A stretch of 64,000 bases of DNA from Peptococcaceae bacterium BRH_c8a (lineage in GTDB: Bacteria > Bacillota > Desulfotomaculia > Desulfotomaculales > Desulfallaceae). The notes beneath the pieces were generated by a model. It was given only the letters and a program-made list of their open reading frames with translations. It had not been told where the DNA came from and searched no databases. A program made the translations under genes and the position numbers. The first letter of the stretch is position 1. Every line of letters begins with the position of its first letter. Shown here one piece after another: positions 8,088 to 18,059 of this stretch. The stretch covers positions 62,001 through 126,000 of the forward strand of contig LADP01000003.1 of assembly GCA_000961575.1 (NCBI GenBank), written 5' to 3'.

Positions 8088-9002
8088 CTACATTATCTTC
8101 AGCGACCTTGCACCCACCGGACTGGGTGTTAGAACCAGGGAACGGGCATTGACGCCGCTTTCCCTGAAGGTGTCTCTCATTACATCGGCAATCAGTTTAA
8201 AGTTTTTATCCGCTAGCGCTATTATGGAAGGCCCGGCTCCGCTTAACGCCACACCCCGGGCACCGGCCAGACGGGCTGCGGAAATAACTTTTTTAAAGCC
8301 TGTTATAGCACCGGCCCGGAACGGTTGATGCAACCTGTCATCCATGGCGGTGCCCAGTACGGTCAGGTCGCCTTTTTGCAATGCCGCTACCAGCAGCGCC
8401 ACCCGGCCGAGGTTATATACTGCATCCCGCATGGTTACCAATTGCGGCAGGGATTCCCGGGAATCCCTGGTATTCAAGGCAAAGTCAGGTATGGCCACCA
8501 CGGCTTTAAGACCTGGCGGTAGATTAACCTTAAACCAGGTTATGTCTCCGTCAACGGCGGTATAAATAACCAGACCGCCCAGCAATGCCGGTGCTACGTT
8601 ATCCGGGTGCCCTTCCAGTGAACAGGCCAGGTTAAGGATTTCCCTTTGGCTAAGCCCGGCACCGGACATAGCATCTGCCGCGATAATGCCGCCGATAACA
8701 GCTGCGGCACTACTGCCCAGGCCCCGGCCCGGGGGTATACCGTTAACCAACCTGATGCGCAGGCCCGGCGGCTTAAACCCTTGGCGTTCAAAAACCAGCC
8801 TGGCTGCCCGGTAGACCAGGTTGCTTTCATCCCTTGGAAGCCCATCTGCTCCTTCCCCCTCGACTTCAATAAAAATTCCTTTGGGGGTGGCACTAAACTC
8901 CACACTGTTATAAAGCTCCAGAGCTATGCCCAGGCAGTCAAAACCTGGTCCCAGGTTGGCAGAGGTGGCGGGAACCTGTACTCTTATCAATGGGTTATTC
9001 AC
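8088..9002 (-). CDS. thrB: Homoserine kinase (GHMP family)
   Basis: 304 residues, normal for ThrB. It makes O-phosphohomoserine for threonine synthase. The ATP-binding GHMP motif PGRGLGSSAAA lies at 91-101, the N-terminal VPATSANLGPGFD at 10-22 is the family signature, and GARGVALSGAGPS near the C-terminus is the third GHMP motif. The start is a GTG at 9002 located inside the end of hom (8-base overlap), implying translational coupling. Threonine synthase (thrC) is not in the window. Confidence 0.95.
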   Translation of the reverse strand: MNNPLIRVQVPATSANLGPGFDCLGIALELYNSVEFSATPKGIFIEVEGEGADGLPRDESNLVYRAARLVFERQGFKPPGLRIRLVNGIPPGRGLGSSAAAVIGGIIAADAMSGAGLSQREILNLACSLEGHPDNVAPALLGGLVIYTAVDGDITWFKVNLPPGLKAVVAIPDFALNTRDSRESLPQLVTMRDAVYNLGRVALLVAALQKGDLTVLGTAMDDRLHQPFRAGAITGFKKVISAARLAGARGVALSGAGPSIIALADKNFKLIADVMRDTFRESGVNARSLVLTPSPVGARSLKIM

Positions 9003-10287
9003 CTTCTACACGAATTACATTGGAAACCGCACTTACCGAGGAAAGATGATTAATAATCTTCAGTGCATCTTGCATATTTCCTTCCCTTACGGTATGGGTA
9101 ACCACTACAATTTCGGCGGTGGCCAGGTCTGTCTGTTTTTGTAGTACCGAGGCCAGGCTGACATCTTTGTCACCAAAAGCATAGGCGATGGAAGCCAGCA
9201 CACCCGGTTTGTCGGCTACCTGTAAACGCACGTAATATTTACAGGCCACTTCCTGCATGCTTTTAACCGGTTTTTCTTCAAAACAAGTGCAAGATATAAT
9301 GCCCTGTACATTACGCAGCAGATCCCGGGCCGCATCCATTATATCAGCCGTTACCGCGCTGGCTGTAGGCATTTCTCCGGCGCCTCGCCCATAAAACATG
9401 GTGTCCCCAACGGCGTCTCCGGATACATAAATCGCGTTATATACATCGTTTACTGCTGCCAGTGGATGGTCCAGCGGTATTAATGAAGGGTGCACCCGGG
9501 CTTCGATACCAGCTTCGGTTTCTTTGGCAATGGCCAGCAGTTTAACAATATAGTTTAGCTCACTGGCGTAGGCGATATCGGCAGCGGTGATCTTGGTAAT
9601 TCCCTCCACATAAATATCGTCCGGTAACACCCGCGAATTAAAGGCAATAGAGGCTAGGATAGCCAGTTTGCGGGCGGCGTCAAACCCGCCTATGTCGGCG
9701 GTGGGGTCAGCTTCGGCATAGCCCAGGGACTGAGCCTCCTGCAGCGCCTCGTTAAAGTCTGAGCCTTCCCGGGTCATTTTGGTCAACATGTAGTTAGTGG
9801 TGCCGTTGACAATGCCTATGATTTGAGAAAGACGGTTTCCTGCCAGGCATTGCTTAAGCGGTCTAATGATGGGTATACCACCGGCCACGCTGGCTTCGAA
9901 TAAAAGGTCGGCATTGTTGGCCTCAGCTATCTCAAACAGCATTTTGCCGTGGGAGGCGATCATATCTTTGTTGGCGGTGACTACGCTTTTGCCGTTTTTA
10001 AGCGCCCTAACCACGTAGTCCAGGGTCGGTTCCAGACCGCCCATTACCTCCACCACTATTCTTATTTCGGGGTCACTAATTATATCCTCGGGGTTGGTGG
10101 TAAATACAGCCGGGTTTAGATCAAGACCGCGATCCTTGGCCGTGTCCCGCACCAGTATTCTTTTAACTTCAATACCGGCACCGATTTTGCGTTTGATGCT
10201 TTCGCTATTGCCGGTAATGATGCGGTACACTCCCCTGCCCACCGTACCCAGGCCCAGCAAACCTATTTTAAGGTTGTCATCCGACAT
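8995..10287 (-). CDS. hom: Homoserine dehydrogenase with ACT domain
   Basis: 430 residues from the ATG at 10287; the longer ORF adds 13 residues that lack the family start, and AAGAAGG precedes the chosen ATG. It reduces aspartate semialdehyde to homoserine. The NAD(P) loop GLLGLGTVGRGVY is at the N-terminus, the catalytic domain signature ANKDMIASHGK and EADPTADIGGFDAARK follow, and an ACT domain (VRLQVADKPGVLASIA) occupies about the last 80 residues. Its end overlaps thrB. The ACT-only gene upstream is probably in the same operon. Confidence 0.95.
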   Translation of the reverse strand: MSDDNLKIGLLGLGTVGRGVYRIITGNSESIKRKIGAGIEVKRILVRDTAKDRGLDLNPAVFTTNPEDIISDPEIRIVVEVMGGLEPTLDYVVRALKNGKSVVTANKDMIASHGKMLFEIAEANNADLLFEASVAGGIPIIRPLKQCLAGNRLSQIIGIVNGTTNYMLTKMTREGSDFNEALQEAQSLGYAEADPTADIGGFDAARKLAILASIAFNSRVLPDDIYVEGITKITAADIAYASELNYIVKLLAIAKETEAGIEARVHPSLIPLDHPLAAVNDVYNAIYVSGDAVGDTMFYGRGAGEMPTASAVTADIMDAARDLLRNVQGIISCTCFEEKPVKSMQEVACKYYVRLQVADKPGVLASIAYAFGDKDVSLASVLQKQTDLATAEIVVVTHTVREGNMQDALKIINHLSSVSAVSNVIRVEGE

Positions 10288-10335
10288 GCTCCATGCCTTC
10301 TTTCCTGTAAATTGGGGACATTCCACCGTTCCCCT

Positions 10336-10779
10336 TTATGCACCTAAAAGCTTGGCCCGCTTGACGCCGATAGTATTATGCAGTAATTTTAGCAGCTTTT
10401 CCGGATCACAGCTCAGGCCCGAGGTTTCTATGGTCACAGTAGCTGAAGCAACCCCCTGCTGAGGTAGATTCTGGTTAATAGTTACAATGTTGCCTCCTAC
10501 CGCAGCGATGCTGCTGAGTACCGATGACAGCACCCCGGAACGGTGCTCCAGTATAATTTCCAAGGTCATGGTCTGATCCCGGTTCCAGCGGTTGAATGGG
10601 TATACTTTATCCTTATATTTATAAAATGCACTGCGGCTTAAATTAACCTTGTCTACTGCTTCGGCAACGGTTAATACCTTACCGGCCAGCAGCAGTTCTT
10701 TAGCCTGTACCGTTTTGCTGATTGCTTCAGGCAGAATGTCCTCTTGTACCAAAAAAAACCGAGATTCTTTGCCTGCCAC
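10336..10779 (-). CDS. ACT domain protein, UPF0735/PheB family
   Basis: 147 residues. An N-terminal segment (LPEAISKTVQAKELL ... VDKVNLSRSAFYKYKDKVYP) resembles a helix-turn-helix, and a C-terminal ACT domain follows (about 70-145; LEHRSGVLSSVLSSIAAVGG). Proteins of this build are called PheB or UPF0735 and usually lie beside homoserine dehydrogenase, as here (49 bases upstream of hom). ACT domains bind amino acids; a regulatory role in the aspartate family operon is plausible but unproven. The start is taken at the first in-frame ATG with GGGAGGTGC nearby. Confidence 0.85.
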   Translation of the reverse strand: MAGKESRFFLVQEDILPEAISKTVQAKELLLAGKVLTVAEAVDKVNLSRSAFYKYKDKVYPFNRWNRDQTMTLEIILEHRSGVLSSVLSSIAAVGGNIVTINQNLPQQGVASATVTIETSGLSCDPEKLLKLLHNTIGVKRAKLLGA

Positions 10780-10929
10780 TCAGTTGCACCTCCCGGGCAG
10801 TCCACTTAGTGCGGATATAAATCCATGCACGATAGACATTATATCATTGGCCGGTATATCTGGCAATCATTTACCTGTAAAAAAAACAAAGAAAAACCAT
10901 TAAAAATGGGATGTTGTTTGCGCCCCAAC

Positions 10930-10983
10930 GCAAAAAAAAGAATAGCCCTTTAGCACAAGATAAAAGGTGCATTCTTTTTTTGC
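10930..10983. terminator. Long bidirectional terminator hairpin
   Basis: GCAAAAAAAAGAAT pairs with ATTCTTTTTTTGC, and inner CCTTT pairs with AAAGG. The stem has A/T runs built into both arms. It separates spoIVA (ending 11064, minus) from the ACT-hom operon (starting 10779, minus). Confidence 0.75.
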
Positions 10984-11033
10984 CTAACCCAAATTAAGAA
11001 ACAATTCAGTTATAATTGTTTTGGATATTTGAA

Positions 11034-11064
11034 CAAAAAAAAAACCGAGCCTTGCGGCCGGTTT
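11034..11064 (-). terminator. spoIVA intrinsic terminator abutting its stop codon
   Basis: On the minus strand the TAA of spoIVA is followed at once by AACCGGCCGCAAGGCTCGGTT (one bulged base) and a run of at least ten Ts. It is an unusually tight stop-to-terminator arrangement. Confidence 0.85.
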
Positions 11065-12545
11065 TAGATGATGATACAGATTAAACCTCCACTACCTTCA
11101 TTAACAATGCGTTGTACTGTCTCCTGCAGTTTATCCTGCGCGTTTTCCGGCATCCGCGTTAATTTGTTCTGAATGCCTTCCCGCACCAGGTCACTGACAG
11201 ATTTGCCGAAGATTTCCGAATCCCAAATTTTGCGTGGATTCTCTTCGAATTCGTTAAGCATATAACGGACCAGTTCCTCGCACTGCTTTTCGGTGCCGAT
11301 GATGGGGGTAATTTCAGTATTGATATTGGCATTAATCATATGGATGGAGGGGGCACTCGCTTTAAGCTTAACGCCAAAACGGCTGCCCTGCCTGATTAAT
11401 TCAGGTTCCTCCAGGAGCATATCATCCACGGCAGGGTTGACTACCCCGTACCCGTTTTCGCGCACCTCCATCAGGGCGGCGGACACTTTATCGTACTCGC
11501 GCTTGGCAACGGCCAGTTCCCTGACCAGTCTGAACAACTGGTGATCCCCTTCCAGTTGGAACCCCGTTTCTTCTTGCAGTACCCGGTAAAATAGTTCGGG
11601 CTTGGATATAATCTCTATGGCTGCAGTACCGGTGCCCAGGTCCATGTTTTTCAGGTTAACCTGTTGCACCATCTCATACCCGCCTAGTCTTTCCACTGCC
11701 CCGTCAATGTCCCTGAGGCGCCTTACCTGCTGTACCGTTTCCTGTACCGCTCCGTCAAACTGATCCCGCAGCCAGTGTTTCGGTTCCAATTCCTCCACCC
11801 AAAGTGGCATAGAAATAGACACTTCGTTAACCGGGAATTCAAACAGTGCCTTTTCCATTACCAGCAGGATATCCTGCTGATTCATCTCGGCGCAGTTAAC
11901 CGGCACAACCGGAACATCGTACTTTTCAGCCAATTCGTCTGCCAGCATAAGCGTATCCTCGCCATCAGGTTCGGTGCTGTTCAGTACTAGTAAGAATGGC
12001 CGGCTGATTTCCTTAAGCTCCTGGACTACCCTTTCCTCGGCGGGGACAAAATCGTCCCTATCAATATCGGTGGTAGTGCCGTCGGTGGTGACCACAATGC
12101 CGATGGTGGAGTGCTCACTGATAACTTTTCTGGTACCAATCTCGGCGGCTTCCTCGAACGGGATCGGATCGTCAAACCATGGAGTGGATACCATGCGCGG
12201 GTTGCCTTCTTCATCCTCGTAACCCAGAGCCCCTTCCACCCGGTAGCCCACGCAGTCTACCAAGCGTACTTTGACCTTTAAATTGGGGCTGATTTCAACT
12301 TCCACTGCTTCGTTTGGTACAAACTTTGGTTCAGTGGTCATGATGGTTTTGCCGTTCCCGCTTTGGGGCAATTCATCCCTGGCTCTTTCTTTTTCGTAGT
12401 CGTTTTCAATGTTCGGTATAACCATTAGTTCCATAAACCGCTTGATGAAAGTTGATTTCCCCGTCCTTACGCCGCCGCTTACACCCAAGTAAATATCGCC
12501 TTCGGTGCGTTCCGCTATATCGCGGAAAATATCATACTTTTCCAT
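11064..12545 (-). CDS. spoIVA: Stage IV sporulation protein A, coat morphogenetic ATPase
   Basis: 493 residues, essentially the B. subtilis length (492). The N-terminus MEKYDIFRDIAERTEGDIYL and Walker A GGVRTGKS at 24-31 are diagnostic, and the C-terminus ends in GLICIII, a short hydrophobic tail. In the family this mother-cell TRAFAC-type NTPase hydrolyses ATP to polymerise on the forespore outer membrane and anchors the coat, with the C-terminus contacting SpoVM. AAAGGAGGAG lies before the ATG. It is monocistronic, with its own terminator. A sigma-E promoter is expected, but I could not fix one in the AT-rich upstream region. Confidence 0.97.
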   Translation of the reverse strand: MEKYDIFRDIAERTEGDIYLGVSGGVRTGKSTFIKRFMELMVIPNIENDYEKERARDELPQSGNGKTIMTTEPKFVPNEAVEVEISPNLKVKVRLVDCVGYRVEGALGYEDEEGNPRMVSTPWFDDPIPFEEAAEIGTRKVISEHSTIGIVVTTDGTTTDIDRDDFVPAEERVVQELKEISRPFLLVLNSTEPDGEDTLMLADELAEKYDVPVVPVNCAEMNQQDILLVMEKALFEFPVNEVSISMPLWVEELEPKHWLRDQFDGAVQETVQQVRRLRDIDGAVERLGGYEMVQQVNLKNMDLGTGTAAIEIISKPELFYRVLQEETGFQLEGDHQLFRLVRELAVAKREYDKVSAALMEVRENGYGVVNPAVDDMLLEEPELIRQGSRFGVKLKASAPSIHMINANINTEITPIIGTEKQCEELVRYMLNEFEENPRKIWDSEIFGKSVSDLVREGIQNKLTRMPENAQDKLQETVQRIVNEGSGGLICIII

Positions 12546-12935
12546 GAACGCACTCCTCCTTTAAAAAAAGTGCAAAATTTATCTGCAACTTGTTAAAACC
12601 CGTTTAGAGCATCCCCCCCACCGTCTGGAAGGACGGTGATATAAGCCGTTGTTACGGCGAGTGAACATTTTTTTCCAGTGGCATACAGTAACAATATATA
12701 TATATGAGGTATATTACCGTTTATTACTAAATATAAAAAATTATTTAGCCGCAAGATGAGGTATTTAAATTTTAAATCTAGAAGGAAAACTTGTCCTCGT
12801 GTCGAATATTTTGGCATTAAGGAAAGGGGACACCCCTCAGCTTAAGGGTAAGGGCTTTGGGGTCGAGGAATGTCCCCAACGTATGAAAGGGGACACACCT
12901 TACCTGACAAAACCTAAACAACGAAAGGAGTATTT
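12546..12935. promoter_or_regulatory. Divergent spacer between spoIVA and the NlpC/P60 gene
   Basis: This 390-base gap must hold the promoters for both flanking genes. Visible structures are two small perfect hairpins at 12619-12638 (CACCGTC/GACGGTG) and 12645-12658 (GCCGT/ACGGC), an AT-rich stretch, and at 12825-12890 several GGGGACA/TGTCCCC motifs related to the palindromes elsewhere. The 74-residue minus ORF inside it has no ribosome site and was not called. Confidence 0.45.
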
Positions 12936-13562
12936 ATGGGCAAAAGATTATTATTGGTTTTGTGCAGTTCCTTAATTATTCTAACTATGGTTTCCGGTGA
13001 GGCGCTGGCTGTTCCCATGCAACGCACTGTTACTGTAGTTGACGGCAGGGATAATATTGTCTTCCAGGAAAATATCCTATACAGCAATACATATAAAAAA
13101 CCTGAAACAAAAATTACTGCAAATACTGTAGTAACAACAGAAAACGTTATTAAAGAACGTAGCCCTGTACCGGCAACTTCCCGGGGTGGCACGGATGTGC
13201 GCCAGGTCTTAAAGACTGCCTCCGATTTGCTGGGTAAATCATATATTTACGGAGCCAGCGGTCCAAACAGTTTTGACTGTTCGGGGTTTACCATGTATGT
13301 GTATCAAAAACATGGCGTTAATCTGCCGCACAACGCTGCGGCTCAGTTTAGTTACGGCGTGAAGGTAGCACGCGGGGATCTGGTAGCCGGCGATCTGGTA
13401 TTCTTCGGTTATTACGGCAGTGCCGGCATCAATCACGTGGGTATTTACACCGGTGAAGGAAAATTTATTCATTCTTCAACTAAACAGGGAGTAATAATAA
13501 CAGCGCTGGATTCGGCCTATTACGCCAGCAATTATAAAGGCGCGGTGCGCGTACTGCGTTAG
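12936..13562 (+). CDS. Secreted NlpC/P60 endopeptidase
   Basis: 208 residues. A signal peptide spans about 1-25 (LLLVLCSSLIILTMVS...EALA). A ~60 residue linker follows, then an NlpC/P60 domain (about 85-207) with the catalytic Cys115 in FDCSGF, His167 in INHVGIY and a third polar residue, His179, in FIHSS. The family cleaves D-Glu-mDAP-type bonds in peptide stems of peptidoglycan. No LysM or SH3 binding module is present, so wall targeting is not obvious. AACGAAAGGAG precedes the ATG. It stands alone on plus between spoIVA and gpsA and ends in a good terminator. A spore or wall role is inference. Confidence 0.9.
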   Translation: MGKRLLLVLCSSLIILTMVSGEALAVPMQRTVTVVDGRDNIVFQENILYSNTYKKPETKITANTVVTTENVIKERSPVPATSRGGTDVRQVLKTASDLLGKSYIYGASGPNSFDCSGFTMYVYQKHGVNLPHNAAAQFSYGVKVARGDLVAGDLVFFGYYGSAGINHVGIYTGEGKFIHSSTKQGVIITALDSAYYASNYKGAVRVLR

Positions 13563-13594
13563 CTAACCGGGAATTAAAAACCGCAAAAACGTAC

Positions 13595-13634
13595 AAAATG
13601 CCACTGGGACGAGCTGTCCGGTGGCATTTTTAAT
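13595..13634. terminator. Terminator after the NlpC/P60 gene
   Basis: AAAATGCCAC pairs with GTGGCATTTT with extra GGAC/GTCC pairs inside, followed by TTTAAT. It works on plus for the hydrolase and, given the A-run, probably on minus for gpsA as well. Confidence 0.85.
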
Positions 13635-13674
13635 CATTGCTCAAGTTGTCATCGACTAAATATACATATGTACC

Positions 13675-14745
13675 TTACGCTTTGTCCCCTTTGTCACAGT
13701 CGGCCCACCAAGTGACCCTGGTCAAAGCCACTTCCTCCACCTCGTGTGTTTTGGTGCGGGTCATCAGGTTTTTTACCGTCTGGGAAGGATGCAACCCTTC
13801 AAACAAAACCCGGTATATTTGCTCGGTGATGGGCATTTCCACGCCCCATTTCTTGGCCAGCCCGCGGGTGGCTCTAGTTGTGCGTACACCCTCCACTACC
13901 ATGTCTACATCTTCAAGCGCTTCATAAAGTTTCTTGCCCCGGCCGATTTCAATACCGGCCCGGCGGTTACGGCTATGCATACTGGTACAGGTTACAATAA
14001 GATCCCCCAATCCGGCCAGTCCGGCAAAGGTTAACGGATTGGCGTGCATAGCCAGGCCCAGACGAGTGATTTCGGTCAGGCCTCTGGTCATCAACGCTGC
14101 CTTGGCATTGTCACTGCCGATTAACCCGTCGATGATACCGGTGCCCAGGGCAATAATGTTTTTTAATGCACCGCCAATTTCCACTCCAGTTATATCAGGG
14201 TTAGTGTACACCCTGAATTTTTCCCCCATAAAAAGATCCTGAGCAGATTGGGCATATTCTAGGGAAGCCGATGCGATCACCACCGCCGTGGGCATTTTTT
14301 GCGCTACCTCTTCGGCATGACTGGGGCCGGAAAGCACAGCGTAATCACCGGCCCGTTCTGCTCCCGCGACCTGGGTAAATACCTCGGACATTCTAAGCAA
14401 TGTATCTTCCTCAATGCCCTTGGCTGTGTTGACCACCAGGGTGCCGGGAGTGATTAAGGGGATGGCTAATTCAAGCACCTCTCTGAAGCTGTGCGACGGT
14501 GCACTAGATATCACCGCCACCGAGCCCGCCAGGGTTTCTTCAATATCGGCCGTTACTATAACTTGTTTGGGTAACCGGATCCCCGGCAGGTAACGCGTGT
14601 TTTCCCCGGTTGTAATTATCTTTTCGACCTGCTGTAGCCGCCTGGACCACAGGTACACAACATTATCGAGGGAGGCCAGGTGGCAGGCCAGAGCAGTGCC
14701 CCAACTACCGGCGCCCAGGACTGCGACCTTGTTCTTAACCGTCAT
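13675..14745 (-). CDS. gpsA: NAD(P)H-dependent glycerol-3-phosphate dehydrogenase
   Basis: 356 residues. It reduces dihydroxyacetone phosphate to sn-glycerol 3-phosphate for phospholipid synthesis. The Rossmann loop [10 protein letters not shown] is at 10-19, NTAKGIEE near 120 is the substrate loop, and [11 protein letters not shown] plus [12 protein letters not shown] mark the C-terminal helical domain. It is slightly longer than average (about 335-345) through a C-terminal tail after [16 protein letters not shown]. It starts 2 bases after plsY, the enzyme using its product, and is in the same transcript as der and plsY. Confidence 0.95.
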   Translation of the reverse strand: MTVKNKVAVLGAGSWGTALACHLASLDNVVYLWSRRLQQVEKIITTGENTRYLPGIRLPKQVIVTADIEETLAGSVAVISSAPSHSFREVLELAIPLITPGTLVVNTAKGIEEDTLLRMSEVFTQVAGAERAGDYAVLSGPSHAEEVAQKMPTAVVIASASLEYAQSAQDLFMGEKFRVYTNPDITGVEIGGALKNIIALGTGIIDGLIGSDNAKAALMTRGLTEITRLGLAMHANPLTFAGLAGLGDLIVTCTSMHSRNRRAGIEIGRGKKLYEALEDVDMVVEGVRTTRATRGLAKKWGVEMPITEQIYRVLFEGLHPSQTVKNLMTRTKTHEVEEVALTRVTWWADCDKGDKA

Positions 14746-14747
14746 AT

Positions 14748-15347
14748 TTATTTACGCCCCCCCTTCGTTACTTTAAACTCTGTCCCGTCTAGTATTCTGC
14801 TGATATTGGCCCGGTGTTTATACACCGCCAGCACCGCCATGGCTGCGCCGAAGGTGATGTGCCACGGGCTCATTTTTATTATTGCCATGGTTACCGGTAT
14901 CGACACGGCGGCCAAAATGGAGCCCAGTGACACGTATCTGGTGACGGCAACCGTGGTGATCCAAACGACAAAACCTACTAAAACCAATATCGGTGACATA
15001 GCCAAAACAACTCCACCGCCGGTGGCAATCATCTTGCCGCCTTTAAAGCGCAGGAACACAGACCAACTGTGACCACATATGGCGGCTATGGCAGCCAGCA
15101 GTTCAGTTTCAATGCCGCCTAAGTATTTCCCGATTAAAACGGCAGCCGCTCCCTTGCCCATATCCAACAGCAGCACCGCCAGCCCCGGCACCGGCCCCAT
15201 GTTGCGCCACACGTTAGTGGCGCCGATGTTCCCGCTGCCATGTTCCATAATGTCGATCCCTTTTAACCTGGCCAGCAAGTAGCCAAAGGGAATTGAACCA
15301 ATTAGGTAGCTAATAACGACAGCTAGAAAAGTGTCCAAAAACTTCAC
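14748..15347 (-). CDS. plsY: Glycerol-3-phosphate acyltransferase (acyl-phosphate type)
   Basis: 199 residues with five predicted membrane helices. It transfers an acyl group from acyl phosphate to glycerol 3-phosphate, the first committed phospholipid step, at the inner membrane. Family motifs are [14 protein letters not shown] (15-28), [13 protein letters not shown] (36-48) and [13 protein letters not shown] with the conserved Lys-Gly-Gly. It sits between der and gpsA with a 23-base gap from der; gpsA supplies its substrate. Confidence 0.95.
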   Translation of the reverse strand: MKFLDTFLAVVISYLIGSIPFGYLLARLKGIDIMEHGSGNIGATNVWRNMGPVPGLAVLLLDMGKGAAAVLIGKYLGGIETELLAAIAAICGHSWSVFLRFKGGKMIATGGGVVLAMSPILVLVGFVVWITTVAVTRYVSLGSILAAVSIPVTMAIIKMSPWHITFGAAMAVLAVYKHRANISRILDGTEFKVTKGGRK

Positions 15348-15370
15348 TTCCTTAATTGGGTCTTAGAGGT

Positions 15371-16693
15371 TTAGTATTTACTATCCCTCTTGCGCATTAC
15401 CAACCGTATCGGTGTGCCTTCGAAACCGTATGCATCACGCAGGCGGTTTTCAAGGTAGCGCAGGTAGGAAAAATGCATCAGTTCTGGTTCATTTACAAAA
15501 AGGATAAAAGTGGGGGGCTTTACTCCAGCCTGGGTGATGTAAAATATCTTTAACCGGTGGCCCTTATCGGTTGGCGCCGGGTTGCGCAACACGGCATCCC
15601 TTAATAAATCATTCAAACCGCTGGTAGAAACGCGCATGTTTTGCTGCTCGCTGACATAATCAACCAGTTCCAGAACCCGGTGGATGCGCTGCCGGGTCAA
15701 AGCGCTGGCAAACAGCACCGGAGCGTACTGCATAAAGCCCAGCCCTTCCCGCAGATCTTCCACATAACGGTTAGAGGTCTTATCATCCTTTTCCACCAAA
15801 TCCCACTTGTTAACAATTAGTATTATACCTTTACCTTTTTCATGAACATAGCCGGCAATTTTTTTGTCCTGCTCGGTAAGGCGTTCTACCGCATCAATCA
15901 TCATCAAGGCTACGTCGCCACGGTCTATGGCACGCAGCGAACGAATGACACTGTATTTTTCGGTGGATTGATCAATACGGCTGCGGCGCCGCATACCTGC
16001 GGTATCGATAAGTGTATACGCCTTATCGCCACGCACTACGCGGGTGTCAATAGCATCCCGGGTGGTGCCGGGGATGTCGCTGACAATAACCCGTTCCTCG
16101 CCCAAGATGGCATTAACCAAAGAAGATTTGCCTACGTTGGGGCGACCCACCACGGTAATTTTAACTAGATCTTCTTCCTCTTCCGGTTCTTCCGGAGGCG
16201 GCAGTTCATCCAGAACCATGTCCAGCAAGTCACCGGTGTTCCTGCCCTCCATGGCAGAAATGGGCAGCGGCTCACCCAACCCCAGGCGGTAAAAGTCGTA
16301 AAGGAGGCTTTTATTATCAAAGTTCTCCACCTTGTTGGCCACCAAAATGACGGGCTTTTCGGATTTGCGCAGTACCTGCCCCACTTCCTCATCAATCCCG
16401 GTTAGCCCGGCCCGGGCATCCACTATGAACAGCACCAGGTCAGCGTCACGGATGGCCAGTTCAGCTTGGCCGCGCACACGCGAAGCAAACACTCCTTCGT
16501 CCTGGTAGTCCAAACCGCCGGTATCAACCAGCGTAAAACTCCGGCCGTTCCATTCGGCATTCTGGTAGAGCCGGTCTCTGGTTATGCCGGGCAGACCTTC
16601 AACAATAGCCACCCGGCCTCCTACAATGCGGTTAAATAAGGTTGATTTGCCCACGTTTGGTCGTCCTATAATAGCTACAATTGGTTCGGCCAT
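15371..16693 (-). CDS. der: Ribosome biogenesis GTPase Der (EngA)
   Basis: 440 residues, the normal length. It contains two tandem GTPase domains, each starting GRPNVGKS (about 10-17 and 182-189), with DTGG and DTAG switch II motifs and NKVE/NKWD base-recognition motifs, then a KH-like C-terminal domain ending HGF-type [10 protein letters not shown]. It acts on 50S assembly in the cytoplasm. It begins 2 bases after the DUF512 gene. The der-plsY-gpsA order is a conserved Firmicute arrangement near spoIVA. Confidence 0.97.
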   Translation of the reverse strand: MAEPIVAIIGRPNVGKSTLFNRIVGGRVAIVEGLPGITRDRLYQNAEWNGRSFTLVDTGGLDYQDEGVFASRVRGQAELAIRDADLVLFIVDARAGLTGIDEEVGQVLRKSEKPVILVANKVENFDNKSLLYDFYRLGLGEPLPISAMEGRNTGDLLDMVLDELPPPEEPEEEEDLVKITVVGRPNVGKSSLVNAILGEERVIVSDIPGTTRDAIDTRVVRGDKAYTLIDTAGMRRRSRIDQSTEKYSVIRSLRAIDRGDVALMMIDAVERLTEQDKKIAGYVHEKGKGIILIVNKWDLVEKDDKTSNRYVEDLREGLGFMQYAPVLFASALTRQRIHRVLELVDYVSEQQNMRVSTSGLNDLLRDAVLRNPAPTDKGHRLKIFYITQAGVKPPTFILFVNEPELMHFSYLRYLENRLRDAYGFEGTPIRLVMRKRDSKY

Positions 16694-16694
16694 T

Positions 16695-18002
16695 TTAACG
16701 CACCATCTCTCTCACAATATCTTTTGGCCCGTCCACAGGTATAACCGGTACCCCAAACCGGCGGGAAAGCTCCTCTACGGTAACGTCGTCCAGAAAGGTT
16801 GACTCACCCTCCCGTAACATCACCGAGGGAATAAATACTTTATCGCCCAGTTCATGCCCGGTTAACCCATCGATTAGATCCTGGCCGGTAAGCAGTCCGG
16901 CTACAGTAACATTATGGCCGAAAAAGTTGTTCTTCAAAACATAAAGCACTGCTTCCACTTCATCTATACAGTTAAGCTCGTCCACCACCTGCTGTAACAG
17001 CGGTCCGGCCAGTGAACCGGTAACTACTGCCAACCGTAACGGTTTAGTGACAGCCCCGGGCAGTTGGCGCCGGGCTCTGCTCCATTGATCTTTGAAAATC
17101 CGAACCAGGCCGACACCGTTCTCGGTTTGAGGAAAACCGCCATAACGGGCAGCCGAGGGTACAGTGACGCCGGCGGTGAGGTAGAACTCGTCACTGGCAA
17201 AAACCAGTGGGTATTCGTACTGGGATTGGAAGATTTTTTGCCAACGGTGCACCTGATCAACTACCACCCTGGCTTCTTCAGGCTGGTACGGGCGCAGGTG
17301 AAACAGCCCCCGCCGGTAGGCAGTGAGACCCACCGGAACCACCGCCAGCGAGCGAACCGCCGGCCAAAGGGAACCGAGATCCCCAATGGTGCGCTCCAGT
17401 TCGTCACCGTCGTTTATACCAGGACACAAAACAGCCTGGGTGTGCATTTCAATACCGGCTTGGGCTAGGAATTGTAATTGATCCATCACGCGGCCGGCCC
17501 GGGCATGACCCATCATTTTTTGGCGCAAATCCGGGTTGGTGGTATGTATTGAAACATACATCGGACTCATCCGCATGCGGGCTATGCGGTCTAGTTCAGC
17601 GGTTCCGGTGTTGGTCAGGGTGATAAAGTTACCTTGGGCGAAGGACAGGCGATAATCATCGTCCTTTACATATAGGGATGGGCGCATCTTGGCAGGCATC
17701 TGATCAACAAAACAAAAAATGCACTTATTCTGGCAGCGGCGGGTACGTCCGATGCCCTCACTGTCAAAATTAACCCCCAAAGTTTCGTCAAAATCCTTTT
17801 CGATTTCTAGTAGCCACTGCTCACCGTTATTTTTTTGCACCAGTACCTGCAGGTTTTCATCAGCGCAGTAAAATTTGTAATCAATGATGTCTTCAATATC
17901 TGTTCCGTTGACTTGCAGGATGGTATCACCTTGCTCCACGCCCATTTCCGCGGCGATACTGTCATGGTCAACGTCTTTAACTACCAACCCCCGGGTCTGC
18001 AT
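16695..18002 (-). CDS. DUF512 radical SAM-like iron-sulfur protein with PDZ domain
   Basis: 435 residues. An N-terminal PDZ-like domain (about 1-60; [13 protein letters not shown]) is followed by C90-x3-C94-x2-C97 ([12 protein letters not shown]), a radical-SAM-type cluster motif. The long DUF512 region carries [16 protein letters not shown] and [11 protein letters not shown]. The family is conserved in clostridia and cyanobacteria next to der; no reaction is established. No signal peptide is seen. GGAGG precedes the ATG at 18002. It is in one operon with der, plsY and gpsA. The PDZ plus FeS combination suggests a peptide- or protein-binding redox enzyme, which is inference. Confidence 0.88.
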   Translation of the reverse strand: MQTRGLVVKDVDHDSIAAEMGVEQGDTILQVNGTDIEDIIDYKFYCADENLQVLVQKNNGEQWLLEIEKDFDETLGVNFDSEGIGRTRRCQNKCIFCFVDQMPAKMRPSLYVKDDDYRLSFAQGNFITLTNTGTAELDRIARMRMSPMYVSIHTTNPDLRQKMMGHARAGRVMDQLQFLAQAGIEMHTQAVLCPGINDGDELERTIGDLGSLWPAVRSLAVVPVGLTAYRRGLFHLRPYQPEEARVVVDQVHRWQKIFQSQYEYPLVFASDEFYLTAGVTVPSAARYGGFPQTENGVGLVRIFKDQWSRARRQLPGAVTKPLRLAVVTGSLAGPLLQQVVDELNCIDEVEAVLYVLKNNFFGHNVTVAGLLTGQDLIDGLTGHELGDKVFIPSVMLREGESTFLDDVTVEELSRRFGVPVIPVDGPKDIVREMVR

Positions 18003-18059
18003 GGGAATATTTCCTCCAATGGTATTATTGCTTGTTACATTATCTGATAGCCGGGGGAG

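Noticed and set aside
12593-12817. 74-residue minus ORF before spoIVA
   Set aside because: AT-rich, no ribosome site, no coding pattern.
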